Below, piece after piece: positions 16,789-25,104 of a DNA stretch of 64,000 nucleotides (the first letter of the stretch is position 1; the number at the start of each line of letters is the position of its first letter). Both the position numbers and the translations under genes were made by a program. The notes beneath the pieces were generated by a model. The model saw only the letters and a list, made by a program, of their open reading frames with translations, did not search any database and was not told the DNA's origin. The stretch lies in the NCBI GenBank assembly GCA_900469345.1, contig UBWZ01000018.1, positions 1-64,000 of the forward strand. Reading direction: 5' to 3'. This stretch comes from Hyphomicrobiales bacterium. Its GTDB lineage: Bacteria > Pseudomonadota > Alphaproteobacteria > Rhizobiales > Rhizobiaceae.

Positions 16789-17771
16789 CCGGTTTTGCTC
16801 GCCGCTTCAACGCCATCTTCGGGGCGGACATGGCCGGTCCGCTGACAGCGCTTACCGCCGTTCTCGTCATCATGGGCCTTGCCTCGCCGCATTTCCTGAC
16901 GGCTGCGACCTTCGGATCGGTCGCCTTCCAGCTACCGGAACTGGGCGTCCTGACCCTTGCCATGCTTGTGCCGATCCTGACCGGTGGACTCAATCTCGCA
17001 ATCACCTTTACCGCCAACATCGCCGGCCTGACGCTCGCCTGGACATTGCAGACCCACGGCGGAGCCGATGCCGGGCCGGGAGCGTTCCTGATCGGCTCTT
17101 GCCTCGCCCTGATCGTCGGCGCGCTGAGCGGCCTCGTCATGGGACTGGTGATCGCCTTCACCCGCGCACATCCCATTCTCGTGTCGTTGTCGATGATGAT
17201 CTTCCTGCGAGGGCTCGGAGAGTTCCTGACGCGCGGCGGCGATATCTCCGGCTTTCCCGCCTTCATCGCGCCGATCGGTCATGGCAGCGTGCTCGGCATC
17301 CCTGTGCCGCTGCTGATCCTGGTTGCCTGCGTGATCGCCAGCCATGTGCTTCTGTCGCGCACAAGGCTTGGATTTTCCACCTACATGATCGGCTCCAATA
17401 TCGAGTCCGCCCGCTATTCGGGGATCAATACCCGCAAGGTGCTCGTGCTCGTCTACATGCTGTCCGGCATCATGGCGGCGGTGGCCGGCATCATCATGCT
17501 GGCCCGGTTCAATTCGGTGCGCGTCGGGCACGGCGAATCCTACCTGCTGATCACCGTGCTCGCCTGCTTCCTCGGCGGCATCAACCCCTTCGGCGGCTTT
17601 GGCCGCGTCCTGCCGGTCTTCGTGGCGCTCGTCGTGCTGCAGTTGCTGTCGTCCGGGCTCAACCTGCTGGGCGCCAACCAGCATCTGACCACCGCCGTCT
17701 GGGGCATTCTGCTGATCATCGTAATGGTGATGCGGTGGGCTTCGTCAACATTCACCGGAAAAACGAAATAG
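16785..17771 (+). CDS. Sugar ABC transporter permease (RbsC/AraH family), second subunit
   Basis: 328 residues, many membrane segments. Shows ILTGGLNLAITFTANIAGLTLAW (the permease motif with Asn where many members have Asp), IGSNIESARYSGINTRKVLVLVYMLSGIMAA, and a C-terminal LACFLGGINPFGGFGRVLPV. It shares the ATGA junction with the first permease. Two different permease genes per operon match rhamnose-type and autoinducer-2-type systems more than ribose systems, which use one. Confidence 0.92.
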   Translation: MTGFARRFNAIFGADMAGPLTALTAVLVIMGLASPHFLTAATFGSVAFQLPELGVLTLAMLVPILTGGLNLAITFTANIAGLTLAWTLQTHGGADAGPGAFLIGSCLALIVGALSGLVMGLVIAFTRAHPILVSLSMMIFLRGLGEFLTRGGDISGFPAFIAPIGHGSVLGIPVPLLILVACVIASHVLLSRTRLGFSTYMIGSNIESARYSGINTRKVLVLVYMLSGIMAAVAGIIMLARFNSVRVGHGESYLLITVLACFLGGINPFGGFGRVLPVFVALVVLQLLSSGLNLLGANQHLTTAVWGILLIIVMVMRWASSTFTGKTK

Positions 17772-17782
17772 GAGAGATCACC

Positions 17783-18631
17783 ATGGAAGGCTTTGGCGTT
17801 CATACCAGTATGTGGACGATGAACTGGGATCGTGCCGGTGCCGAAAAGGCAATCGCTGGGGCCGTGCGATACAAGATGGACTTCATCGAGATCGCGCTGC
17901 TGAACGCTCCCGCCGTCGATGCGCGGCACACGCGAGACCTGCTCGAGAAACACAAGCTGCGCGCTGTCTGCTCGCTTGGCCTGCCGGAACATGCCTGGGC
18001 CTCCGTTCGCCCCGACGCGGCGATCGAGCATCTGAAGGTCGCGATCGACAAGACAGCGGAGATGGGCGCGGAAGCGCTGTCGGGCGTGATTTTCGGCGGC
18101 ATCGGCGAACGCACCGGCGTGCCGCCGACGCAGGGCGAATATGACAACATCGCCCGCGTGCTCGAGGCAGCCGCGCGACATGCGAAGACGCAGGGCATCG
18201 AGCTCGGCGTCGAGGCCGTGAACCGCTACGAAAACCATCTGATCAACACCGCCCGTCAGGCTGTCGACATGGTGGAGCGGGTCGGCGCCGACAACATCTT
18301 CGTCCATCTCGACACCTACCACATGAACATCGAGGAAAAGGGCGCCGCCAACGGCGTGCTGATCGCGGGCGACCACCTCAAGTATATCCATCTTTCGGAA
18401 AGTGACCGCGGCACGCCGGGCTACGGCAACATCCCGTGGGACGCGATCTATGCCGCCCTGGCCGCCATCGGCTTCAAGGGCGGTCTGGCAATGGAGAGCT
18501 TCATCAACATGCCGGCGGAAGTCGCCTACGGGCTTGCGGTCTGGCGTCCCGTCGCCCGCGACATGGAAGAGGTGATGGGCAACGGTCTGCCTTTCCTGCG
18601 CAACAAGGCCCAGCAATACGGGCTGATCTGA
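17783..18631 (+). CDS. TIM-barrel sugar epimerase, D-tagatose/D-psicose 3-epimerase-like
   Basis: 282 residues from the ATG at 17783, behind a GGAGAG ribosome site. The start GFGVHTSMWTMNW and the segment MGAEALSGVIFGGIGERTG resemble ketose 3-epimerases. Probable metal ligands are Glu in GVEAVNRYENH, Asp and His in VHLDTYHMNIEEKG, His in KYIHLSESDRGTPGYGNIPW, and Glu in LAMESF. It would interconvert ketohexoses at C3 and sits right after the transporter, before a kinase and an aldolase. The exact sugar is unknown. Confidence 0.85.
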   Translation: MEGFGVHTSMWTMNWDRAGAEKAIAGAVRYKMDFIEIALLNAPAVDARHTRDLLEKHKLRAVCSLGLPEHAWASVRPDAAIEHLKVAIDKTAEMGAEALSGVIFGGIGERTGVPPTQGEYDNIARVLEAAARHAKTQGIELGVEAVNRYENHLINTARQAVDMVERVGADNIFVHLDTYHMNIEEKGAANGVLIAGDHLKYIHLSESDRGTPGYGNIPWDAIYAALAAIGFKGGLAMESFINMPAEVAYGLAVWRPVARDMEEVMGNGLPFLRNKAQQYGLI

Positions 18632-18642
18632 ACCGCGATCCC

Positions 18643-18669
18643 AGCCATCCCCGCGCGACGGGAATGGCT
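18643..18669 (+). terminator. Stem-loop between the epimerase and kinase genes
   Basis: AGCCATCCCC at 18643-18652 pairs with GGGAATGGCT at 18660-18669 (nine of ten pairs) across a seven-base loop. There is no clear U-tract, so it may be a partial terminator or a message stabiliser within the operon. Confidence 0.5.
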
Positions 18670-18810
18670 AGACTGGAAAAGCGCGGGGCGCGCCTGGCTC
18701 GTCCGGCAAGCCCACGAAAAGGGAGGCAAGGGAGATGGCAGCCGGGTCTGTGAGAAGGGCATGCTTGCGATCGCCTTGCCGCGAACTCGGTGGTGGGCAG
18801 GAGGCGGGCC

Positions 18811-20268
18811 ATGATGTCTGATCCCTGTGCAGCAACCATCGCGGTGCTTGATGTGGGCAAGACCAATGTCCGGCTCAATGCCATCACCTGCAACGGCACG
18901 ATCGCCGAAACCCTCTGCGTCGAGAACGGCGTGCTGGCCGGTCCGCCATGGCGCCACCACGATCTGGCAGAACTCGGCGTCTGGATCTTCAGCAGCCTTG
19001 CCACGCTGTCGCGCAGGCATCCGCTGGAGACCGTTGTGTGCACGGGTCATGGCTCGGGCGGCGTGCTTGTCGGTGCCGATCCGGATGACGAGGACGGCGT
19101 CGCCCTGCCGATGATCGACTACGAGCAGACGCTGCCGGACGCGATCGCGATCGCCTACCCGCGGATGGCCGGATCGTTTCGCGACCGGGGCAGCATGATC
19201 ATGCATGGGGCGACCCACCAGGCGCGGCAGCTCCTGTGGATGGAAACGGCCGAGCCGGAGCGGTTCGCCCGGGCCCGGGCGTTCCTCTGCCTGCCGCAAT
19301 ACTGGGCATGGCGGCTGACGGGCGTGACGGCGGCCGAAGCAACAAGTCTCGGCGCGCAGTCGCATCTCTGGAATGTGGCGGATGGCCATCTGACGCCGAT
19401 CGTCGCGGCGCGGGGGTGGCAGCGGCTGATGCCCGATTTCCGCGCCGCCTGGGCGCGTCTCGGTCCGGTGCGTGCCCCGCTCGTCAGACGCTTCGGCCTG
19501 TCACGAAATCTCGGCGTGCTGACCGGCATTCACGACAGCAGCGCCAATTTCTACCGATACCAGGCTGCCGGCCTCGCCGATGTGCTTCTGGTGTCAACCG
19601 GGACCTGGATCGTCGGCATGAGTGCCGCCGCATCGCTGGATCGCCTGCGCGAGGAAACTGGGATGACGATCAACAGCGACGTCTACGGCCGACCGGTCGC
19701 GGGGGCGCTGACCATGGGCGGGCGGGAATTCGCCCATGTGGCAGGCGCAACGGACGGGCAGGCGATCGATCTGCCGGATGTCTTTCGTCTCGTCGAACGC
19801 GGCACGATGGCACTTCCGACTTTCGGCGCGGACGACGGCTTCTTCCCGGGCAGCGCCGGCCGCGGGGAGATCATCGGGCCACCGCCCGAGACAGCGGCAG
19901 AACGCAAGGCGCTGGCCACACTCTACAGCGCGCTTCTGACCGTCGAGTGCTGCGACGCCCTCGACCCGAAGGGGCGCGCGGTGCTTGACGGCAGCTATCT
20001 GCGCGAACCGATCTATGCGCGGCTGGTCTCTGCGTTGCGCGACGAGGGCGAGACCTTCTTCAACCTCGACGCCTACGGGGTGGCAACCGGATCGGCACTG
20101 CTTGCCGAGCACGGTTCGGACCGCGCCTCCGAGACGCTGGCGCTCGAGCGCCCCGGTGCGCTTGCGCAAACCACGGCGGCATCGCTGCGCGCCTATCGCG
20201 GTCGCTGGCGCAAAGCCGCCGGCGCCCACCTGTCCTCATCCCCCAGCTTGAAAAAGGCCCAGACATGA
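18811..20268 (+). CDS. FGGY-family carbohydrate kinase
   Basis: 485 residues from the ATG at 18811 (AGGAGG at 18799-18804). The first ATP-phosphate loop AVLDVGKTNVRLNAI near residue 10 is of the IGKTN type seen in rhizobial rhamnulokinase-like proteins. GIHDSSANFYRYQAAG (catalytic Asp), VSTGTWIVGM and VLDGSYLREPIYARLVSAL follow the family pattern. It should phosphorylate a ketose made by the epimerase. The stop overlaps the aldolase start by four bases. L-rhamnulose, L-fuculose or a relative are possible substrates; sequence alone does not decide. Confidence 0.88.
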   Translation: MMSDPCAATIAVLDVGKTNVRLNAITCNGTIAETLCVENGVLAGPPWRHHDLAELGVWIFSSLATLSRRHPLETVVCTGHGSGGVLVGADPDDEDGVALPMIDYEQTLPDAIAIAYPRMAGSFRDRGSMIMHGATHQARQLLWMETAEPERFARARAFLCLPQYWAWRLTGVTAAEATSLGAQSHLWNVADGHLTPIVAARGWQRLMPDFRAAWARLGPVRAPLVRRFGLSRNLGVLTGIHDSSANFYRYQAAGLADVLLVSTGTWIVGMSAAASLDRLREETGMTINSDVYGRPVAGALTMGGREFAHVAGATDGQAIDLPDVFRLVERGTMALPTFGADDGFFPGSAGRGEIIGPPPETAAERKALATLYSALLTVECCDALDPKGRAVLDGSYLREPIYARLVSALRDEGETFFNLDAYGVATGSALLAEHGSDRASETLALERPGALAQTTAASLRAYRGRWRKAAGAHLSSSPSLKKAQT

Positions 20269-20960
20269 CTGACCCAAATGCGACTGCCACCCTGCGCCGT
20301 GAGATGGTGGACATCTGCCGCCGCATGAATTCGAGCGGTATCAACCAGGGCACTGCCGGCAATCTGTCGGTGCGTACCGAGAGCGGCTTCCTGATCACGC
20401 CCTCTTCCATGCCCTATGACACGATGACGCCTGACGACCTCGTCGAAATGGATTTTGATGGCACCTATGTCGGCCGCCGCCCATCATCGGAGTGGCGGTT
20501 CCATCGCGACATCCTCAAAAACAGAACCGATATCGCGGTCGTGCTCCACTGCCACTCGATGTACGCCACGACCCTTGCCTGCCACCACAGGACAATCCCG
20601 AGCTTCCACTACATGACCGGCGTTGCGGGCGGCAATACGATCCGTTGCGCCGACTATGCGACGTTCGGGACGCAGGCACTGTCGGATCATGCGCTAAAGG
20701 CGCTGGACGGCCGGTCGGCTTGCCTGCTCGGCCAGCACGGACAGATCTCGCTCGGCAAGACGCTCGAACAGGCGCTGTGGCTGGCAATCGAGGTCGAGAC
20801 ATTGTCGCGCATGTATGTCCAGGTCCTCACCCTCGGCGAGCCGCCTATCCTGCCGGACGAGGAGATGGAGCGGGTGATCGCCCAGATGAAGCGCATGAGC
20901 TACGGTCTCGGCCCGGAGGCCGAAGGCTCCAACGACGTGGCCCGCCCGCGACAGGCATGA
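20265..20960 (+). CDS. Class II aldolase/adducin-family protein (fuculose-phosphate aldolase-like)
   Basis: 231 residues, the size of L-fuculose-1-phosphate aldolase. The zinc ligands are all in place: His95 and His97 in LHCHSMYATTLA and His158 in GQHG, with the catalytic Glu76 in SSEWRFH. NQGTAGNLSVR near residue 27 is the phosphate-binding turn. It would split a ketose 1-phosphate into DHAP and an aldehyde, the natural step after the kinase. The short C-terminal tail is rich in Glu and Arg. It is the last gene of the operon. Confidence 0.9.
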   Translation: MTDPNATATLRREMVDICRRMNSSGINQGTAGNLSVRTESGFLITPSSMPYDTMTPDDLVEMDFDGTYVGRRPSSEWRFHRDILKNRTDIAVVLHCHSMYATTLACHHRTIPSFHYMTGVAGGNTIRCADYATFGTQALSDHALKALDGRSACLLGQHGQISLGKTLEQALWLAIEVETLSRMYVQVLTLGEPPILPDEEMERVIAQMKRMSYGLGPEAEGSNDVARPRQA

Positions 20961-21326
20961 CGCGCCGAAGCGGTCGATCGCGGTCTGGAGGTTGCCAGTG
21001 GCTCGCGGCTCCCGGACCATCGCAAATGACGCCAAGCTCATAAATATTCTATTGCAAATCTGAAAATACATATGTATCGATTACATATCCAGTGAGGAGG
21101 ATGTCTCGATCAAGGTACTGAATTGGTTCGCCAATCGTGTTTTCACGAAGGGGCGAAGCCTTGCCCTGAGCCGGCTATTAAAAGGCCGGCAGGCGCGTCT
21201 GCGGGAGGAGCTGGATGCGCATGGGACATGCCTTGCCTCGATCGAACTATGGCTCGCATGGGTCAGAACAGGATCAGCCGGGAGCCCGTCCAAGGGCATG
21301 CGGCATTCAAGGAGGAGGGAGTGGAC
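20961..21326. other. Intergenic leader of the second sugar operon
   Basis: No gene is supported here. It holds the AT-rich inverted repeat at 21070-21088, a small ATTGG-TTCG-CCAAT hairpin at 21122-21135, a GCCGGC stem at 21170-21190, and the GGAGGAGGGA ribosome site before the binding-protein gene. The 240 bases between the repeat and the start codon suggest a long untranslated leader. Confidence 0.5.
21070..21088. promoter_or_regulatory. Candidate operator, ATATGTA/TACATAT inverted repeat
   Basis: A perfect seven-base inverted repeat (21070-21076 and 21082-21088) separated by TCGAT. The AT-rich block stands out in GC-rich DNA and lies upstream of the sugar operon that encodes its own SorC-family regulator. 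That regulator is the likely binder, by inference. Confidence 0.55.
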
Positions 21327-22676
21327 ATGAAGCGTTTCCTGAACGTGTTTACGAGTGTTCTTGCTTTGGCGGCAGCCACGGCAAGCCTGCCATCCGCGGC
21401 GTTGGCCGATTGGCTGGAAGATGCGGCGAAGCCGCTGAAGGGCACGGAAATCAGCGGTATCTTTCTTGATCGGCCCGGCTACCGCGCGATCATCAAGCTG
21501 TTGCCGGAATTCGAGAAGAAGACCGGCATCAAGGTGAATTACGAGATCGTCCCTTACGAGAACACCCGCGAGAAACAGGTGCTCAACTTCACCTCGCAGG
21601 GTGGCCAGACGCTGGCGCTGGTCGACCTCGTGTGGATCGGCGAATTTGCTGAAAACGGCTGGATTGAGCCGATTTCCAATTTCTCGAAGGATACCAAGAT
21701 CACCGATCCGAACCTCAAGCTCGACGGGTTCTTCCCGCTTCTGCTGGATGCCTTCGGTTCTTGGGGCGGCACCACCTACGGGCTGCCCTTCGACAACTAC
21801 TCCGGCCTGCTGTTCTACAATTCCTGCATGCTGAAGGATGCCGGCTTCACCAAGCCGCCCGCCACCTGGGACGAATTGATGACGGTGTACGCGCCGAAGC
21901 TGACGGACGCCTCCAAGAAACAGTATGCCTACGCGCTCCAGTCGCTGCGCGGCGAAACCCAGTCGGCCGACAGTTTCATGCGCTTCCTTTGGCCGTTCGG
22001 CGGCTCGCTCCTCAACAAGGAGTTCAAGTCCAACCTGCTGAGCAAGGAGAGCCAGACCGGGCTCAAGTTCCGCCAGGACCTGATGAAGTACATGCCGCCC
22101 GGCATCGTCAGCTATGACCATGCGGAGGCCGTGAATGCGCTTGCCCAGGGGCAGGTGGCGATGATCACCGAGTGGTCGGCGTTCTACGGCACGCTGGTCG
22201 ACCCGGCGACCTCCAAGATCGGCGATTGCCTCGCCGTGGCGCCGGAGCCCGCCGGCCCCGCCGGTCGCCTGCCCGCGCTTGGCGGCTTCTCGCTCGCGGT
22301 TGCCTCGCAGGCGACCGAGGAACAGAAAAAGGCGAGCTGGCTGTTCATCCAGTGGGCAACGTCCGAAGACATCGCCAAACCCTACGTCGATGCCGGTGGC
22401 GTCTCTGGCCGCATGTCGGTCTACGAAAACCCCGAAGTCAAGGCGAAGTACAAGTTCGTCGAGCCGATGGTGGCGTCGTGGAAGGCCGGTGTTCCGGAAT
22501 TCCGTCCGCGCTTCCCGTCCTGGCCGGCAATCTCGGAAGTCGTCGCAGAGTGGGGCTCGAAAATGATGCTCGGCGAAGTCACGATCGACGGTGGTGCCAA
22601 GGAGATCGGTACCCGCATGGAGGATATCCTCGCCAAGGGCGGCTACTACGACGGCAAGAAGAAGCTGCTGCAGTAA
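21327..22676 (+). CDS. Sugar ABC transporter binding protein (family 1, MalE/UgpB type)
   Basis: 449 residues from the ATG at 21327; GGAGGAGGGA ends seven bases earlier. A signal peptide runs to about ALADW. Family 1 features include KTGIKVNYEIVPYENTREKQ, ALVDLVWIGEFAENGWIEPI, and QGQVAMITEWSAFYGTLVDP. It opens an operon whose permeases and ATPase are of the MalFGK type. The cargo is probably a polyol or sugar, judging from the dehydrogenase and isomerases in the operon. Confidence 0.92.
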   Translation: MKRFLNVFTSVLALAAATASLPSAALADWLEDAAKPLKGTEISGIFLDRPGYRAIIKLLPEFEKKTGIKVNYEIVPYENTREKQVLNFTSQGGQTLALVDLVWIGEFAENGWIEPISNFSKDTKITDPNLKLDGFFPLLLDAFGSWGGTTYGLPFDNYSGLLFYNSCMLKDAGFTKPPATWDELMTVYAPKLTDASKKQYAYALQSLRGETQSADSFMRFLWPFGGSLLNKEFKSNLLSKESQTGLKFRQDLMKYMPPGIVSYDHAEAVNALAQGQVAMITEWSAFYGTLVDPATSKIGDCLAVAPEPAGPAGRLPALGGFSLAVASQATEEQKKASWLFIQWATSEDIAKPYVDAGGVSGRMSVYENPEVKAKYKFVEPMVASWKAGVPEFRPRFPSWPAISEVVAEWGSKMMLGEVTIDGGAKEIGTRMEDILAKGGYYDGKKKLLQ

Positions 22677-22689
22677 CTCATCCCCCCGG

Positions 22690-22745
22690 CAGATCCACCG
22701 CCCTTCACCAGGAAAAGCGACAAGCCTTTCCGGGCGGTGGATCTG
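22690..22745 (+). promoter_or_regulatory. Long stem-loop after the binding-protein gene
   Basis: CAGATCCACCGCCC at 22690-22703 is perfectly complementary to 22732-22745 (14 pairs). Inside it, GGAAAAGC and GCCTTTCC can add a second stem with one mismatch. With no U-tract, it probably stabilises the binding-protein message or partly stops transcription, lowering expression of the permeases. Confidence 0.65.
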
Positions 22746-22786
22746 GCTCTTGCCCTGACGGATGCTAAACCCTTCGGACCATTGCC

Positions 22787-23338
22787 ATGCTGAACCTATC
22801 GGCCAAAGCTCTCCAGGAACTGGGCGACTGCCTTGCCCGGGTCGACGTCCGGGACTTCGAGGCCGCCACGCACGAGATCGCCGCGGCGCAAAGGATCGCG
22901 CTCTACGGCGTGGGGCGGGAAGGTTTGCAGATCAAGGGGTTTGCCATGCGCCTCTACCACCTTGGCCTGAGGGCAAGCGTGGTCGGAGACATGACGACGC
23001 CGCCGCTCGGCAAAGGCGATCTGCTGATCGTCTCGGCGGGCCCGGGCTCTTTCTCCACGGTCAGCGCCCTGATGCAGGTCGCTCGTGACGCAGGCGCCCG
23101 CGTGCTTCTGGTTACCGCCACTCCAGACGGGGCGGCAGCCGGCCTTGCCGACGTGGTGCTTCCGGTTCCGGCCCAGACCATGGCGAGCGATCAGGGCGAG
23201 GCCCTGTCGGTGCTTCCGATGGGCTCCCTCTACGAGGGGGCCCTCTATATTCTCTTCGAACTGATCATCCTTGCCCTGCGGGATACGCTTGGCGTGGCGC
23301 CCGCCGTCATGCGCGCCAACCACACCAATCTCGAATGA
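22787..23338 (+). CDS. SIS-domain sugar isomerase, 6-phospho-3-hexuloisomerase-like
   Basis: 183 residues, the size of HxlB/PHI proteins. One SIS domain: IALYGVGREGLQIKGFAMRLYHLGLRASVVGD near residues 38-70, then KGDLLIVSAGPGSFSTVSALMQVARDAGARVLLVTA. The usual PHI pocket is largely there, ending in PMGSLYEGALYILFELIILAL. Such enzymes move a ketose 6-phosphate carbonyl between C3 and C2. Its place between the binding protein and the permeases ties it to the imported sugar. No kinase is present in the operon, so whether the substrate is phosphorylated is open. Confidence 0.8.
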   Translation: MLNLSAKALQELGDCLARVDVRDFEAATHEIAAAQRIALYGVGREGLQIKGFAMRLYHLGLRASVVGDMTTPPLGKGDLLIVSAGPGSFSTVSALMQVARDAGARVLLVTATPDGAAAGLADVVLPVPAQTMASDQGEALSVLPMGSLYEGALYILFELIILALRDTLGVAPAVMRANHTNLE

Positions 23339-23383
23339 CGGCGCAGGGCATTCACTCACAGGCCGGGAAGAAAGCAGATCATC

Positions 23384-24286
23384 ATGGCTGACATGACCGC
23401 CAAACCGAACCGCGGCTATCGGCGCTGGACGCCCTTCTGGTTCCTTGCTCCGGCCGTCGCGACCCTGCTGCTGATCGGCATCTATCCGACGCTGTTTGCG
23501 CTGATCACCTCGTTTCGCCGCTATAACATCGCCCGCCCGCGCGAGGGCTTCGATTTCATCGGCTTTGACAACTACGCATCGGTGCTGACCGACAGCACCT
23601 TCTGGGCAAGCCTTGGGACGACGGCCCGCTTTTATGTCAGCGTGCTACCCATCCAGGTCATGCTCGGACTTGCGATCGCTCTTCTTCTGCACAAGACCGG
23701 CATGGGTTTCCTGAAGGCGCTGGCCCGCGTCACCCTGGTGGTGCCGCTCGCGACCACCTACGCCGTGGTCGGGCTGATCGGTCGCCTGATCTTCAACCGC
23801 GATTTCGGCGTTGCGAACCAGATTCTCAACGCAATCGGTGTCGGCGGGTTCGACTGGCTGGGTTCGCCGCGCGGCGCCTTTACGGCGATCGCCATCATGG
23901 ACATCTGGCAGTGGACGCCCTTCTGTGCGCTGATCTTTCTTGCCGGCCTGTCCATGGTGCCGGGCGAGATCGAGGAGGCGGCACGGCTCGAAACCACGTC
24001 CAAATGGGCGCTCTTGCGATATGTGCAACTGCCCTACCTGCTGCCGGGGCTGACGGCGCTGCTGATCCTCAGATCCGCGGACGTGCTGAAGCTGTTCGAC
24101 ATGGTGTTCGTGATGACCCGCGGCGGTCCGGGTGCGGCGACCGATCTCGTGTCCATCTACATCCAGCGCGTCGGTTTCCGCATCTTCGATCTCGGCACCG
24201 CCTCGGCACAGGCCATCCTGCTGCTCGTGCTCACTATTCTGATCAGCCGCCTCTACATCCGAATCCTCTACAGGGAGGTCCAGTAA
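23384..24286 (+). CDS. Sugar ABC transporter permease, MalF/UgpA type
   Basis: 300 residues, six membrane segments; the first is at WFLAPAVATLLLIGIYPTLFALITSF. The EAA loop EEAARLETTSKWALLRYVQLPYLLPGL near residue 205 matches the family. Its stop overlaps the next permease start by one base (TAATG). It forms the channel heterodimer with that subunit. Confidence 0.92.
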   Translation: MADMTAKPNRGYRRWTPFWFLAPAVATLLLIGIYPTLFALITSFRRYNIARPREGFDFIGFDNYASVLTDSTFWASLGTTARFYVSVLPIQVMLGLAIALLLHKTGMGFLKALARVTLVVPLATTYAVVGLIGRLIFNRDFGVANQILNAIGVGGFDWLGSPRGAFTAIAIMDIWQWTPFCALIFLAGLSMVPGEIEEAARLETTSKWALLRYVQLPYLLPGLTALLILRSADVLKLFDMVFVMTRGGPGAATDLVSIYIQRVGFRIFDLGTASAQAILLLVLTILISRLYIRILYREVQ

Positions 24287-25104
24287 TGCGTCTGTCCTCG
24301 TCAAAGCTGCTCCATGCGCTGGGCCTGACCTGCGTCATCGTCTTCTCGCTCTTTCCGTTTTACTGGATGATTGCCGCCAGCTTCAAAACCCAGAACGATA
24401 TCCTGGCCTCGCCGCCGGTCTGGCTGTTTGCGCCGACGCTCGACAACTACCGCCAGGTGTTTTCGGATTCGAAAGTTTTCGGCGCGGTCGGCAACTCGCT
24501 GCTGATTGCCAGCGCAACGACAGCGCTTGCCGTGCTGCTCGGAGCGCCTGCCGCCTATGCGCTTGCCCGTTTCGAGTTTCGCGGCAAGGCCGATTTGTGG
24601 TTCTGGTTCATCTCCAACCGCATGATGAGCCCCATCGTCCTCGCCCTGCCGGTCTATCTGCTGGCCCTGCAGACGGGACTTCTCGACACACATCTGGTGC
24701 TCATCCTCGTCTATCTCACCTTCAACCTGCCGATCGTCGTGTGGATCTGCACCGACCAGTTCAAGTCGATCCCGCCGGATCTCGAGCAGGCGGCGCGCCT
24801 GGACGGGGCCGACCAGTTCACCATCTTCCGCAAGATCTACCTGCCGCTCGGCGCGCCGGGGATCGCGGTGTCGGCGATCTTTTCCTTCATCTTCTCGTGG
24901 AACGAGCTGCTCTACGCGCTGGTGCTGACGCGGCGCAACGTCCAGACGGCACCCGTCGTCGCGACCTCCTTCATGTCCGGCTACGAACTGCCGTGGGGGA
25001 AGATCATGGCGACCGGTACGGTGATCGTGCTGCCGGTGACCATCTTCGCGCTGATCGTCTCCCGCCACATGGTCCGTGGCCTTACCATGGGAGCCACGAA
25101 ATGA
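24286..25104 (+). CDS. Sugar ABC transporter permease, MalG/UgpE type
   Basis: 272 residues starting at the ATG within the TAATG junction; a GGGAGG site lies just upstream. It has the MalG hallmarks FPFYWMIAASFKT near residue 22 and the EAA loop EQAARLDGADQFTIFRKIYLPLGAPG near residue 165, plus FSFIFSWNELLYALVLTRR. It overlaps the next gene by four bases. Confidence 0.92.
   Translation: MRLSSSKLLHALGLTCVIVFSLFPFYWMIAASFKTQNDILASPPVWLFAPTLDNYRQVFSDSKVFGAVGNSLLIASATTALAVLLGAPAAYALARFEFRGKADLWFWFISNRMMSPIVLALPVYLLALQTGLLDTHLVLILVYLTFNLPIVVWICTDQFKSIPPDLEQAARLDGADQFTIFRKIYLPLGAPGIAVSAIFSFIFSWNELLYALVLTRRNVQTAPVVATSFMSGYELPWGKIMATGTVIVLPVTIFALIVSRHMVRGLTMGATK

Noticed and set aside
16712..17782. 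An apparent fusion of an upstream frame to the sugar epimerase
   Set aside because: The upstream part is the second permease gene read in the wrong frame. The ATG at 17783 with GGAGAG fits the family start.
21170..21190. A GCCGGC stem in the sugar-operon leader as a riboswitch
   Set aside because: The stem is only six pairs and no conserved ligand-binding layout is visible.
21123..21326. Sixty-eight extra N-terminal residues on the sugar-binding protein
   Set aside because: They would bury the signal peptide in mid-protein. The ATG at 21327 has a strong ribosome site and gives a normal leader.
22787..23338. SIS protein as a KdsD-type arabinose-5-phosphate isomerase for the polysaccharide cluster
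   Set aside because: It lacks CBS domains, is the length of PHI proteins, and lies inside the sugar-import operon, far from the polysaccharide genes.
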